From NCBI GenBank assembly GCA_964538505.1, contig CAZIDY010000002.1, positions 137,919-201,918 of the forward strand: a DNA stretch of 64,000 nucleotides, read 5' to 3'. The stretch comes from Zeimonas sp964538505 (lineage in GTDB: Bacteria > Pseudomonadota > Gammaproteobacteria > Burkholderiales > Burkholderiaceae_E). A program made the position numbers and the translations under genes. Under the pieces are notes generated by a model, which had not been told where the DNA came from, ran no database searches, and was given only the letters and a program-made list of their open reading frames with translations. This document shows positions 1-9,833 of this stretch, in pieces; within the stretch, counting starts at the first letter, position 1, and every line of letters starts with the position of its first letter.

Positions 1-1070
1 ACGCGATCGCCGCGCTGCACGATCGTGTCGAAGTTGCGGACGACGACGCGCTCGCCCCAGGCCTTGGTAACGCCGACGAGCTCGACGACGCGCTTGCCCG
101 AGCGCTCGCCCGCGTCGACCGCGAGCGCGGCGCGACCGAGCCGCTCGCGCCGTGCGGCGCGCTCGCGACGCAGCTGCTCGAGTCGTCGAACGCGGCCTTC
201 GTTGCGCGTGCGCCGTGCCTCGACGCCCTGGCGGATCCACGCTTCCTCCTGCGCGAGCAGCTTGTCGAACTTCGCGTCGGCGACGGCCTCGGCGGCGAGC
301 TCGTCGTTCCTGCGACGTTGATATTCGGCGAAGCTGTCCGGATACGAACGCAGCCGGCCGCGGTCGAGCTCGACGACCCGCGTGGCGACGCGATCGAGGA
401 AGCGTCGATCATGCGTGACGACGACGAGCGCGCCGCGCCAGGTGGCGAGCAGTTCCTCGAGCCAGGTGATCGATTCGATGTCGAGATGGTTCGTCGGCTC
501 GTCGAGCAGCAGCAGGTCGGGCGCGGCGACGAGTGCGCGCGCGAGTGCCACGCGCTTTCGTACGCCGCCCGACAGCTCGGCGACGCGCCGCGCGCCATCG
601 AGTGCGAGCTTCGACAGCACGCTGTCGATGCGATGCACGACGGTCCACGCGTCTTCGGCGTCGATGCGCGCCTGCAGCGCAGCCAGGCGCTCGAGCGAAG
701 CGTCGTCGGACGCAGCGCCGTGTACGTTGTCCGGCGCTGCGCGTGCGATCGAATCGGCGAGCATCTCGTATTCGGTGACGAGAGCCGCCTTGTCCGCGAG
801 GCCTTCGGCGACCGCCTCGAACACCGAATGAGACTCGTCGAGCGCCGGTTCCTGCGCGACGTAGGCGACGGAGACACTGCTCTGGCGCGAGACCTCGCCG
901 TCGTCGAAGGCGAGCAGACCGGCGATGCCGCGCAGCAGCGACGACTTGCCGCTGCCGTTGCGCCCGATCAGCGCGACGCGTTCGCCGGCCTCGATCGAGA
1001 AGTGGGCGTCGCGCAGCAGCGCGACGTGCCCGTAGGCGAGGTCGACACCGCGCAGCGTCAGCAGCGCCAT
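1..1070 (-). CDS. uup: ABC-F family ATPase, Uup-like (3' end outside window)
   Basis: Reading leftwards from an ATG at 1070 gives about 356 codons of a soluble tandem-ATPase ABC-F protein; the 3' part is cut by the window edge. The first ATPase domain is complete: Walker A GRNGSGKSS near residue 37, signature LSGGVRKRVALARAL, Walker B LLLLDEPTNHLDI and a switch His in VVVTHDRRFL. A basic arginine-rich linker follows, then the start of the second domain (VELVGVTKAWGERVVV). There are no membrane segments. ABC-F proteins act on ribosomes or, for Uup, on DNA recombination intermediates and ribosome assembly. Uup fits the linker best, but the diagnostic C-terminal coiled coil lies outside the window. 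Confidence 0.85.
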   Translation of the reverse strand, partial: MALLTLRGVDLAYGHVALLRDAHFSIEAGERVALIGRNGSGKSSLLRGIAGLLAFDDGEVSRQSSVSVAYVAQEPALDESHSVFEAVAEGLADKAALVTEYEMLADSIARAAPDNVHGAASDDASLERLAALQARIDAEDAWTVVHRIDSVLSKLALDGARRVAELSGGVRKRVALARALVAAPDLLLLDEPTNHLDIESITWLEELLATWRGALVVVTHDRRFLDRVATRVVELDRGRLRSYPDSFAEYQRRRNDELAAEAVADAKFDKLLAQEEAWIRQGVEARRTRNEGRVRRLEQLRRERAARRERLGRAALAVDAGERSGKRVVELVGVTKAWGERVVVRNFDTIVQRGDR

Positions 1071-1083
1071 CGCTTCATCGCGG

Positions 1084-2436
<1,353 letters not shown>

Positions 2437-2523
2437 TTGTGCGCCGCCGTGTGCAGTGAAAAACCGTCGATTATAGGTGGAGCGCGCGTTCGGCCGGCGT
2501 GTGTCGGCGCCAGCGCGTGTGCG

Positions 2524-2827
2524 GCCAGCGCGCGTTGGGGCCTGCCGATGCGGCGGAGGCGTTGCGACGGCCCTGGCCTCCGTGCGCCCCGTTGCGCGTT
2601 GCGCGGCGCACGGCTTCGACCTCCGCTACGCGGAGGCTTCCCGGCCCTGCCTCGCAAACTCGCACCCGCTGCCGAAGGGCGCTGCGCGCCCGACGGCGAC
2701 GGGTCCCGCGAGTTTGCTTTCGGCAGCGGCCGGCTCGCCGAGCGCCGCGCAACGCGCAACGGGGCGCACGGAGGCCAGGGCCGTCGCAACGCCTCCGCCG
2801 CATCGGCAGGCCCCAACGCACGCTGGC
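2524..2827. repeat. long inverted repeat, 86-bp arms
   Basis: Positions 2524-2609 and 2742-2827 are reverse complements over 86 bp with one clear mismatch. The 132-bp centre contains shorter, rearranged inverted pieces (for example GCAAACTCGC near 2652 and its complement near 2708). The gap between argG and the kinase gene (2437-3184, 748 bp) holds no credible gene; it is made of this element, the two-module repeat next to it and a purine-rich tract. Possible roles are a strong RNA hairpin/terminator or the remnant of a non-autonomous mobile element. Confidence 0.8.
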
Positions 2828-2832
2828 GGCCG

Positions 2833-3013
2833 GGCAAAGCGCTCGCGAAATGAGCAGTTCTCGCGGTGCGATGAAGCTTCTCGTCTTCCCGCGCGATCTG
2901 GCGCCGATCGTCTTTCGTCCCGAGTTCCTGGCGGGGCACGCCACCGTTCATCTCGTAGCGCATTCTCGTTTCATCCGGAACACCGTCCCCGCGCGCGGGG
3001 CTGAATTGCTCAG
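2833..3013 (+). repeat. dispersed two-module repeat, copy 1 (modules A and B)
   Basis: Module A (about 2833-2936) contains GAAATGAGCAGTTCTCG and GATGAAGCTTCTCGTCTTCC. Module B (about 2955-3013) contains CCGGAACACCG and GCGCGGGGCTGAATTGCTCAG. Both recur at 62886-63197, where A keeps its orientation but B is inverted and placed upstream of A. Identity between copies is high by eye, with scattered substitutions. Neither module carries a convincing gene, although both strands stay open as short shadow frames. Confidence 0.75.
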
Positions 3014-3184
3014 ACTCAAAGAGAGCGGATTGCTGCGTTCAGCTGCATTTTCCGTTGAGGAAGAAGTTGCCGGCGGAAGAGCGCTGTGTTTCGCAGCAAA
3101 TTGGCTTGCGCGCACGACGCGGGCGCGCACCTCGACGACCCGACTCGATCGAAGCACTCTCTCGTCTTTGAACGCGAAACCGTA

Positions 3185-4726
3185 TCAACGATGCACAACG
3201 GACGCGTGCTGCGCTGGGGTTCCCCCCTTCTCCCTTCCCCCTTCTCCCTTCTCTTCCTTCATCGGCAACTCGATGAAGAACGTCGAGCCGCATCCAGGTT
3301 CGCTGCGCAGGCCGGCGCGGCCGCCGTGGAGTTCGGCGACGCGGCGCACGATGGCGAGGCCGAGGCCCGAGCTGCCGCGCTGTTCGCGGTGCCGGCTCGC
3401 CTGGTAGAAGCGCTCGAAGATCCAGGGCTGGTCTTCGGGGGCGACGCCGGGGCCGTCGTCGGCGACTTCGATGCGTACGGCGGCATCGTCGTGCAATGCG
3501 CGCACGCGCACGCCGCCGCCGGCGGGGGTGACGCGCAGCGCGTTGTCGATCAGGTTCGACAGCGCGCGTTCGACGAGGGCGGCATCCGCTTTCGTCAGCG
3601 GCAATCCGTCGGGGTAGTCGACCTCGAGCTTCACTTCGGCCTGCTGCGCGATCGACGCGAAGCGCTGGACGACGTCGTCGGCGAGCTCGCCGAGGGCGAT
3701 CGGCTCGGGTTGCGGGCGGAAGTCGGGGTCGTCGAGGCTCGCGAGATCTGCGAGCGTGTCGGTGAGGCGGCGCAGCTGGTTCGCGTTGTTCGCGGCGCGC
3801 GCGAGCAGATGCTGCTGCGTTTCGGGCGAGAGGCTTCCGTGCTTCAGGCGGATCGTCTCGAGCTGTCCGATCAGCGCGGTGAGCGGTGTGCGCAGGTCGT
3901 GCGAGACGCTGGCGACCATCTCGCGTCGCGTCGCGTCGATTGCGCGCACGCGCTCGGTTTCCTCGCCGAGCCGGTCGAAGGCTTCGCGGAAGCTGCGTCC
4001 GAGCCGGCCGATCTCGTCGTCACGACCGCTGTCGGGGAAGAAGCCTTCGCGCAGCGCATCCGAGAAGCCCGAGTTGCGCACGCGCTCGACGGCGCGCGTG
4101 AGCGCGGTGAGCGGGCGCGTGAGCAGCGAGATCATCGCGATCGTGAGCAGCGAGCCGATGCCGATCGTCAGCAGCGCGACCGCCGCTGCCGTGCGAAATG
4201 CGTAGTTCTCGAGCATCTCGGGCATGGCCGTCTCGAAGCTTGCCTGGCGCGCGACGACGTACAGCCATCCGCGCACCGCGCCGTCTGCGATCACCGGCTG
4301 GCCGGCGACGAGCGACTGGGCGCCTTCGAAGTCGGGGTCGTCGGAGACCGCCGGCACTTCGGAGTCGGCTTTCATCGCCTGCTCGAGCGGTTCGAGGTCG
4401 ACGCGGTACAGCGGGTCGAAGCGCTGGCGATCGCCCGAGCTGGCGAGCACGCGGCCCTCGGTGTCGAGCAGGTACAGACCAGTGTGCGGGGTGTACAGCG
4501 TGTACTGCCGCAACGTTGCACCGAAGCCGGCCGGATCGGCGAGGTAGTCGTGCCACAGCTCGGGGTGCGTCTGGACGATCCGCTGCACGAAGACGCGCGA
4601 CTTCGCGTACATCCAGTCGTTGTAGTACTGGCGCACCGACGCGTGCATGACGATCGCCAGCAGCGCCGCCATCACCAGGCCGAAGCCGACGACGAGCAGC
4701 AGCACGCGTGCGCGCAGCGACTTCAC
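3185..4726 (-). CDS. membrane sensor histidine kinase (HAMP-HisKA-HATPase)
   Basis: A 513-residue inner-membrane sensor kinase. It has a transmembrane helix at about residues 6-28, a periplasmic sensor of about 145 residues, a second helix at about 175-195, then HAMP, HisKA with His276 in VSHDLRTPL, and HATPase_c with an N box in LSNLIDNALR, DDGPG and GSSGLGLAI. It overlaps the regulator upstream by 4 nt, so the pair is co-translated. The normal C-terminus is near FFIELP; the last 24 residues (KEEKGEGGREKGG and beyond) are encoded by a purine-rich repeat tract and look like a read-through addition. The signal it senses cannot be told from sequence. Confidence 0.93.
   Translation of the reverse strand: MKSLRARVLLLVVGFGLVMAALLAIVMHASVRQYYNDWMYAKSRVFVQRIVQTHPELWHDYLADPAGFGATLRQYTLYTPHTGLYLLDTEGRVLASSGDRQRFDPLYRVDLEPLEQAMKADSEVPAVSDDPDFEGAQSLVAGQPVIADGAVRGWLYVVARQASFETAMPEMLENYAFRTAAAVALLTIGIGSLLTIAMISLLTRPLTALTRAVERVRNSGFSDALREGFFPDSGRDDEIGRLGRSFREAFDRLGEETERVRAIDATRREMVASVSHDLRTPLTALIGQLETIRLKHGSLSPETQQHLLARAANNANQLRRLTDTLADLASLDDPDFRPQPEPIALGELADDVVQRFASIAQQAEVKLEVDYPDGLPLTKADAALVERALSNLIDNALRVTPAGGGVRVRALHDDAAVRIEVADDGPGVAPEDQPWIFERFYQASRHREQRGSSGLGLAIVRRVAELHGGRAGLRSEPGCGSTFFIELPMKEEKGEGGREKGGTPAQHASVVHR
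3219..3262 (-). repeat. purine-rich GGGAGAA tract inside the kinase 3' end
   Basis: On the minus strand this reads as repeated GAAGGGAGAAGGGGG units, matching tracts near 6.2, 9.85 and 52.35 kb. Here it lies within the open frame of the kinase and encodes its Lys/Glu/Gly-rich tail. Only one arm is present; the other tracts at 6.2 and 9.9 kb form inverted pairs. Confidence 0.7.
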
Positions 4727-5436
4727 GAGCGGTTCGCGAAACGGTAGCCGACGCCCCGGACCGTGAGCACGTAGCGCGGCCGGGCCGGGTCTGCCTCGAT
4801 CTTCGCGCGCAGTCGATTGATGTGCGTGTTGACGGTGTGCTCGTAGCCTTCGAAGGTCGTGCCCCAGACCGAATCGAGCAGTTGCAGCCGCGTGAAGGCA
4901 CGTCCCGGATTGCGCGCGAAATGCACGAGCAGGTCGAATTCCTTGGCCGTGAGCGCGATCGGTCGCCCGGCGAGCTTCACCTCGCGGCTGGCGCAGTCGA
5001 TCTGCAGGTCGTCGAAGGCGATCGTCTCCGCGCCTGCCGGTGTCGCCGGCTGCGAAGTCGGCGCGTGCATCTCGAGCCGGCGCAGCATCGCCTTGACGCG
5101 CGCCTGCAGTTCGGGAATCGAGAAAGGTTTGGTCAGGTAGTCGTCGGCGCCGAGCTCGAGCCCGAGCACGCGGTCGAGCTCGGTGGAGCGTGCGGTGAGC
5201 ATCAGTACCGGCGTCGCGATGCGGTTCATCCGCAGTGCGCGAACGATGTCGAGCCCGTCGCGCGAAGGCAGCATCACGTCGAGCACGACGAGGTCGTAGC
5301 GGCCCGAGCTCGCCGCTTCGTAGCCCACCGCACCGTCGTGCACGCAGTCGACCTGCAGCGCGAGGTCGCGCAGATGCAGGGCGATCAGCTCGGCGATGTC
5401 GGCCTGATCCTCGACGACGAGGATGCGCTTTTCCAT
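4723..5436 (-). CDS. OmpR/PhoB-family response regulator
   Basis: A 237-residue two-domain regulator that should receive phosphate from the overlapping kinase and bind DNA. The receiver domain (1-120) shows the acidic pair in VVEDQADIAEL, the phospho-acceptor Asp in LVVLDVMLPSRDG, Thr in MLTAR and Lys in DDYLTKPF. The winged-helix domain (about 140-235) has LTAKEFDLLVHFARN and VRGVGYRF at the end. The start ATG is the first in frame. The gene precedes the kinase with a 4-nt overlap, the usual order for such pairs. Its target genes are unknown; no autoregulatory operator was identified upstream. Confidence 0.94.
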   Translation of the reverse strand: MEKRILVVEDQADIAELIALHLRDLALQVDCVHDGAVGYEAASSGRYDLVVLDVMLPSRDGLDIVRALRMNRIATPVLMLTARSTELDRVLGLELGADDYLTKPFSIPELQARVKAMLRRLEMHAPTSQPATPAGAETIAFDDLQIDCASREVKLAGRPIALTAKEFDLLVHFARNPGRAFTRLQLLDSVWGTTFEGYEHTVNTHINRLRAKIEADPARPRYVLTVRGVGYRFANRS

Positions 5437-5555
5437 CCGATCGAGAATAGCAAAGCGTTTGCGTCGCCGGTGCGGTTGTCGGGGCCCGGATGAAAGGAAT
5501 GCCGCTGCGGCACGGCTTCGTTATCGAATCGTGACCGGGACGCGATTTTTCGCGG

Positions 5556-6194
5556 ATGCTTGCCGGTCACACTGGCGGGGTGACTGCATCCGCCTTGATG
5601 ATCTGCCCGACGGTCGAAACCGTCTCCGTGGCTTTCGCCTCTCCCGTGCTCGAACCCGGTCCGGTCGGCGCCGCGACGCCGGCCGAACTCGCTTCGCATC
5701 GCGGAGCCATGCTGCGCTTCGCGCGTCGTCGCATCCGCGACGAGGATCTTGCCGAGGACGCGGTGCAGGATGCGCTTGCGGCCGCGCTTGCCAATCGGGC
5801 GTCGTTCCAGGGCCAGTCGGCGCTGCGCACCTGGCTGATCGGGATCCTGAACCACAAGATCCAGGACACGTTCCGGCGTGAAGGCCGGTACGTGCCGATG
5901 CACGACGGTGAGGCGAGCACCGGCGATTCGCTCGACCGGCTGGCCGCGACGCAGCTCGACCAGGACGACGATCCGGCGGCCTGCGTGGCCCGCGCCCGCC
6001 TCGGCGAAGCGCTGCTCGCCGAGATCGACGCACTCGCGCCGACGCTGCGCAGCGTCTTCGTGCTCCAGGTGCTCGACGGCCTGTCGACCGCCGAGGTCTG
6101 CCGACGCCTCGGCATCACCGAGGCGAACTGCTGGGTGCGCCTGCATCGCGCACGCCGCCGGCTCGCCGAGCGAATGCGCGATCATTTGGGTTGA
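5556..6194 (+). CDS. ECF-type sigma-70 family sigma factor
   Basis: A 212-residue (or shorter) ECF sigma factor. Region 2 (about 50-110) carries FARRRIRDEDLAEDAVQDAL and the DNA-melting stretch RTWLIGILNHKIQDTFRR. Region 4 (about 150-205) carries the helix-turn-helix GLSTAEVCRRLGITEANCWV followed by RLHRARRRLAERM. The first ~40 residues look unlike the family, so translation may start at the ATG at 5598 or later. A 72-residue gene follows after a repeat hairpin; no classical membrane anti-sigma factor with a zinc-binding domain is adjacent, so its control is unclear. Confidence 0.88.
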   Translation: MLAGHTGGVTASALMICPTVETVSVAFASPVLEPGPVGAATPAELASHRGAMLRFARRRIRDEDLAEDAVQDALAAALANRASFQGQSALRTWLIGILNHKIQDTFRREGRYVPMHDGEASTGDSLDRLAATQLDQDDDPAACVARARLGEALLAEIDALAPTLRSVFVLQVLDGLSTAEVCRRLGITEANCWVRLHRARRRLAERMRDHLG

Positions 6195-6311
6195 AGGAAG
6201 AGAAGGGAGAAGGGAGAAGGGGAAAACCGGGGTCAGACCACGGTTTGCGCGGATGGCTCCGCATCGGGGCTTTTCCCCTTCTCCCTTCTCCCTTCCCCCT
6301 TCTCCCCAGAA
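6193..6311. repeat. inverted GGGAGAA tracts flanking a GGGGTCAGACC motif
   Basis: A GAAGGGAGAAGGGAGAAGGGG arm (about 6194-6222) is answered by CCCCTTCTCCCTTCTCCCTTC (about 6277-6305), giving a long potential stem. The loop contains AAAACCGGGGTCAGACCACG (6223-6242) and a small CGGATGGCTCCG hairpin. The stem sits between the sigma factor gene and its small downstream partner and could attenuate or terminate transcription. Confidence 0.75.
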
Positions 6312-6324
6312 CAGGGAGATCCGG

Positions 6325-6543
6325 ATGAACAGCGAGTCGACTTCGGCCACCGCTCTGAAAGTGGCCGAAGCAATACGCGATGCGTGCCGCGAGGCGGTGG
6401 TCGAGGCGTGGGAGGACGCAGGGATACAGGGGTTGTGCGTCGAGGGCCGCTGCGAGGTGGCGGTCGGGGCGATCGAGCGGATCGGGCTCAAGCGGATCGT
6501 CGAGCGCGTGCTCGATGAGCGGTCGGGCGCTTCGTCGTCTTAG
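6325..6543 (+). CDS. small conserved-type hypothetical protein (72 aa)
   Basis: ATG at 6325 follows a good ribosome site (GGGAGAT) and encodes 72 residues rich in Ala, Glu and Val, with a central EDAGIQGLCVEGRCEVAVGA and two Cys residues. No membrane segment or signal peptide is seen. Short proteins of this look often sit beside sigma-factor genes in betaproteobacteria, but I cannot assign a function. It is separated from the sigma factor by a 120-bp repeat hairpin, yet transcribed in the same direction, so a regulatory or unrelated role are both open. Confidence 0.6.
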   Translation: MNSESTSATALKVAEAIRDACREAVVEAWEDAGIQGLCVEGRCEVAVGAIERIGLKRIVERVLDERSGASSS

Positions 6544-6609
6544 TTCCGCTTCGTCTTCCGGGTACCGCTGCGCCCGAAACCCGGGTCCAGCCGCGCCGCG
6601 GCAGCGCGT

Positions 6610-7539
6610 TCAGTTGCCCGCGCCTTCTTCCACGCGGCCGAGCATCAGGTATTCGATCAGCGCTTTCTGCGCATGCAGCCGGTTCTCCGCTTCGTCCCAG
6701 ACGACCGACTGCGGTCCGTCGATCACCTCGGCGCTGACTTCCTCGCCGCGATGCGCCGGCAGGCAGTGCATGAACAGCGCGTCCGCTTTGGCCATGCGCA
6801 TCATGTCGGCGTCGACGCACCAGTCGGCGAAGGCGCGGCGGCGCTGCTCGTTCTCCTCCTCGAAGCCCATGCTGGTCCAGACGTCGGTGGTGACGAGGTC
6901 GGCGTCCGCGCAGGCCTGCATCGGATCCTCGAACTGCTCGACGTGGCCGCCGAAGCGGCCGGCGCGCTCGGGCTCGATCTCGTAGCCCGGCGGCGTCGAG
7001 ACGCGCACCTCGAAGTCGAGCAGCTCGGCCGCCTGCAGCCAGCTGTTGCAGACGTTGTTCGAGTCGCCGATCCACGCGACCTTGCGGCCGGTAATCGGCC
7101 CGCGGTGCTCGATGAACGTGTAGATGTCGGCCAGGATCTGGCACGGGTGGTATTCGTTGGTGAGTCCGTTCACCACCGGCACCCGCGAGTTCGCCGCGAA
7201 GCGCTCGACGGTGTCCTGCTCGAAAGTGCGGATCATCACGATGTCGCACATGCGCGAGATCACCTGCGCGGCATCCTCGACCGGCTCGCCGCGGCCCAAC
7301 TGCGAGTCGCGCGTGTTCAGGTAGATCGCCGCTCCGCCGAGCTGCTGCATCCCGGCCTCGAAGGACAGCCGCGTGCGCGTGCTCGCCTTCTCGAAGATCA
7401 TCACCATCGTGCGGTCGACGAGCGGGTGGTACTTCTCGTAGCGCTTGAAGCGGTCTTTGATGATCCGCGTGCGCTCGAACAGGTACTGGAGCTCGTCGGC
7501 GGACAGGTCGCGGAACTGCAGGAAGTGCCGGAGCGTCAT
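6610..7539 (-). CDS. argF: ornithine carbamoyltransferase
   Basis: Transfers the carbamoyl group from carbamoyl phosphate to ornithine, giving citrulline; cytoplasmic, arginine pathway. The 309-residue length is normal. The carbamoyl-phosphate motif STRTRLSFE is at about residues 53-61, HPCQILAD at about 131-138, the ornithine-binding segment SMGFE near 230 and HCLPAHRG near 259. The gene follows argD with only 10 nt between them, so the two are very likely an operon transcribed argD-argF. argG, which uses the citrulline product, is on the same strand 4 kb downstream. Confidence 0.96.
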   Translation of the reverse strand: MTLRHFLQFRDLSADELQYLFERTRIIKDRFKRYEKYHPLVDRTMVMIFEKASTRTRLSFEAGMQQLGGAAIYLNTRDSQLGRGEPVEDAAQVISRMCDIVMIRTFEQDTVERFAANSRVPVVNGLTNEYHPCQILADIYTFIEHRGPITGRKVAWIGDSNNVCNSWLQAAELLDFEVRVSTPPGYEIEPERAGRFGGHVEQFEDPMQACADADLVTTDVWTSMGFEEENEQRRRAFADWCVDADMMRMAKADALFMHCLPAHRGEEVSAEVIDGPQSVVWDEAENRLHAQKALIEYLMLGRVEEGAGN

Positions 7540-7549
7540 GGGTCGGCCT

Positions 7550-8761
7550 TCAGGAAGAGGGGGGCGAGCGGACGGGTTGCGTTTCGGCGAGGAAGTCGCG
7601 GATCACCGGGACGAGCGTCTCGACGAGAAGGTCGGCGTGCTCGGCGCGGTAGATGAGCGGAGGCAGCAGGCGGATCACGCGTTCGGCCGTCACGTTGAAC
7701 ACGATACCGGCGGCGAGCCCCTTGCGGATGATCGCCGCGCACGGGCGGTCGAGCTCGATGCCGATCATCAGCCCCTGGCCGCGCACGTCGACGACGCCGT
7801 CGACGCCTTCGAACTCCTTGCGCAGCCCGGACACGATGCGCTCGCCCTGCACGCGCGCGTTGGCGAGCAGGCCTTCCTCCTGCATCACCTGCAGCGTGAC
7901 GAGCCCGGCACGCATCGCGAGCGGATTCCCGCCGAAGGTCGAACCATGGTTGCCCGGCTGCAGGACTTCCGCTGCGACACCGCGCGCGAGCACCGCGCCG
8001 ACCGGCACGCCGGAGGCGAGTCCCTTGGCGAGCGGCACGACATCGGCCTGCACGTCGGCCCACCGGTGCGCGAACCATTTGCCGGTACGACCCGTTCCGC
8101 ATTGCACCTCGTCGACCATCATCAGCCAGCCGTGCTCGTCGCAGATCCGGCGCACTTCGCGCAGGTACTCGGCGCGCGCGGGCTGGATCCCGCCTTCGCC
8201 CTGGATCGCCTCGACGAACACGGCGACGACCTTCGGGCGCTCGGCGGCGACCCGCTCGATGGCCGCTGCGTCGTTCAACGGAACCCGCACGAAACCCTCG
8301 AGCAGTGGCTCGAAGCCTTCGTGCACCTTGCGATTGCCGGTGGCCGACAGCGTCGCGATCGAGCGTCCGTGGAACGCGCGCTCGTAGACCACGATTTCGG
8401 GCCGGTCGATGCCGCGCTGATGTCCGTACTTGCGCGCGATCTTCAGCGCCGCCTCGTTCGCTTCGAGGCCGGAGTTGCAGAAGAAGACGTTGGTCATCTC
8501 CGACAGCTCGACGAGGCGCGCACCGAGCTCGGTCTGCAGCGGAACCTCGAAGACATTCGAGCTGTGGATGATGCGCGCGACCTGCTCGCGCAGCGCCGCG
8601 ACCAGCTTCGGGTGCGCATGACCCAGCGTGTTGACTGCGATGCCCGCCAGCGCGTCGAGATAACGACGGCCGTCGGTGTCGTAGAGCCAGACGCCCTCGC
8701 CGTGCGTGAACGCCACGGGCTGGCGGTTGTAGGTGTTCATCAGCGGGGCAGTGGCGGCCAT
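7550..8761 (-). CDS. argD: acetylornithine aminotransferase
   Basis: A PLP-dependent class III aminotransferase, 403 residues, converting N-acetylglutamate semialdehyde to N-acetylornithine; in many bacteria it also serves lysine synthesis as succinyl-diaminopimelate aminotransferase. Visible motifs: FFCNSGLEANEAALK (phosphate-binding), AFHGRSIATLSATGN, the cofactor Asp in MMVDEVQCGTGRTG, and the Schiff-base Lys in PLAKGLASGVPVGA near residue 245. It is the first gene of the argD-argF pair. The 231-bp gap to the divergent regulator at 8993 should carry promoters for both, though no arginine-repressor operator was recognised. Confidence 0.93.
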   Translation of the reverse strand: MAATAPLMNTYNRQPVAFTHGEGVWLYDTDGRRYLDALAGIAVNTLGHAHPKLVAALREQVARIIHSSNVFEVPLQTELGARLVELSEMTNVFFCNSGLEANEAALKIARKYGHQRGIDRPEIVVYERAFHGRSIATLSATGNRKVHEGFEPLLEGFVRVPLNDAAAIERVAAERPKVVAVFVEAIQGEGGIQPARAEYLREVRRICDEHGWLMMVDEVQCGTGRTGKWFAHRWADVQADVVPLAKGLASGVPVGAVLARGVAAEVLQPGNHGSTFGGNPLAMRAGLVTLQVMQEEGLLANARVQGERIVSGLRKEFEGVDGVVDVRGQGLMIGIELDRPCAAIIRKGLAAGIVFNVTAERVIRLLPPLIYRAEHADLLVETLVPVIRDFLAETQPVRSPPSS

Positions 8762-8992
8762 GGGGGTTCCGACGATGCGGTGCGCGTTGCGCGCGGGGAA
8801 GGTGTTGATTGTAGGAGATGGGCGGGTGTGGACGAGGGTCCCAGGGGCCCCGGATGCGAAAGAGCTTCCACGAAACCGTCTAAGTCGTCGATTCGATTGG
8901 CTTTTTCAACACAGAAGGGTGTCGGAATCGTCAGTACGCGGAGTAGAATCAGCGCCCAGCGGGCAGGCACATGCCCCGGGGAGGATCACTCG

Positions 8993-9832
8993 ATGAGGAC
9001 TGACGCGACGGCCGATCGGCGGCCGGAGTATCGCGTGGCCGTTTTCGGCCTCGCGACCCGCCTGCAGCACCTGCTCGAAATCGTTCTGCGGCACGCGCGC
9101 CACAATCGCTATCGCTATGCGCTGTCCAGCACGCGCGGCCCGGGCGACTTCGACATCGCGCTCGTCGACATGACGAGCGAGGGCGGCGAGGAAACGGCGC
9201 GCACGCTGGGGCGGATCTTCGACGAGTACGCCGTACTGCGCGTCGGCCGCCGTTGCGATCCGGCGCGGCCACAGGACGATCTGCTGCACAAGAGTTTCGT
9301 TGCGCAGGTGCTGTACTCGCTGAATCGCGTGATCGACTCCAGGCGCCGGCGCGAGCACGAGGCGAAGGAGGCGGCGGCGGTCGACGCCGGCATCGTCGTC
9401 ACCGAGGACGGGGTTCGGCGTCGTCCACGCGCGCTGATCGTCGACGACAGCCCTACGGTGCGGCGGCAGCTGTCGCTCGCATTGCATCGCATCGGTCTGG
9501 AAGGCGAGGCGGTCTCGTGTGCGCAGGAGGCGCTCGACGTGCTGGCGATGCGCAGCTACGAGCTGGTGCTCGCCGACGTCGTCATGCCCGAGCTCGACGG
9601 ATACCAGCTCACGCGGGCCGTGCGCCGCGAGCGCAGCCTGCGCGGCATGCCGGTGATCCTGCTCACCAGCCGGTCGTCGCCCTTCGACCTGGCGCGCGGT
9701 GCACTCGCCGGATGCAACAGCTATCTCGTGAAGCCTGTGTCGCTACAGACGCTGCACGAGACGGTGCAGCGACAGTTGCGCCGCTACGCGAAGCGCCGCA
9801 GGCTGGATCGGGAACTGCGCTTCGCGGCTTGA
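8993..9832 (+). CDS. CheY-like response regulator with unusual N-terminal domain
   Basis: A 279-residue protein preceded by a GGGGAGG ribosome site. The C-terminal half (about 143-262) is a receiver domain: acidic pair in LIVDDSPTVRRQLSLALHRI, acceptor Asp in LVLADVVMPELDGYQL, Thr/Ser in ILLTSRSS and Lys in YLVKPVS. It resembles PilG/PilH-type regulators of the twitching and biofilm systems. The N-terminal ~110 residues (YRVAVFGLATRLQHLLEIVL) look like a degenerate receiver or other alpha/beta fold without the acidic residues. No kinase or output domain is adjacent, so its partner is unknown. It is divergent from argD. Confidence 0.8.
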   Translation: MRTDATADRRPEYRVAVFGLATRLQHLLEIVLRHARHNRYRYALSSTRGPGDFDIALVDMTSEGGEETARTLGRIFDEYAVLRVGRRCDPARPQDDLLHKSFVAQVLYSLNRVIDSRRRREHEAKEAAAVDAGIVVTEDGVRRRPRALIVDDSPTVRRQLSLALHRIGLEGEAVSCAQEALDVLAMRSYELVLADVVMPELDGYQLTRAVRRERSLRGMPVILLTSRSSPFDLARGALAGCNSYLVKPVSLQTLHETVQRQLRRYAKRRRLDRELRFAA

Positions 9833-9833
9833 G

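Noticed and set aside
3086..4747. 553-codon plus-strand open frame opposite the histidine kinase
   Set aside because: Antisense shadow; the kinase on the minus strand has complete HisKA and HATPase motifs.
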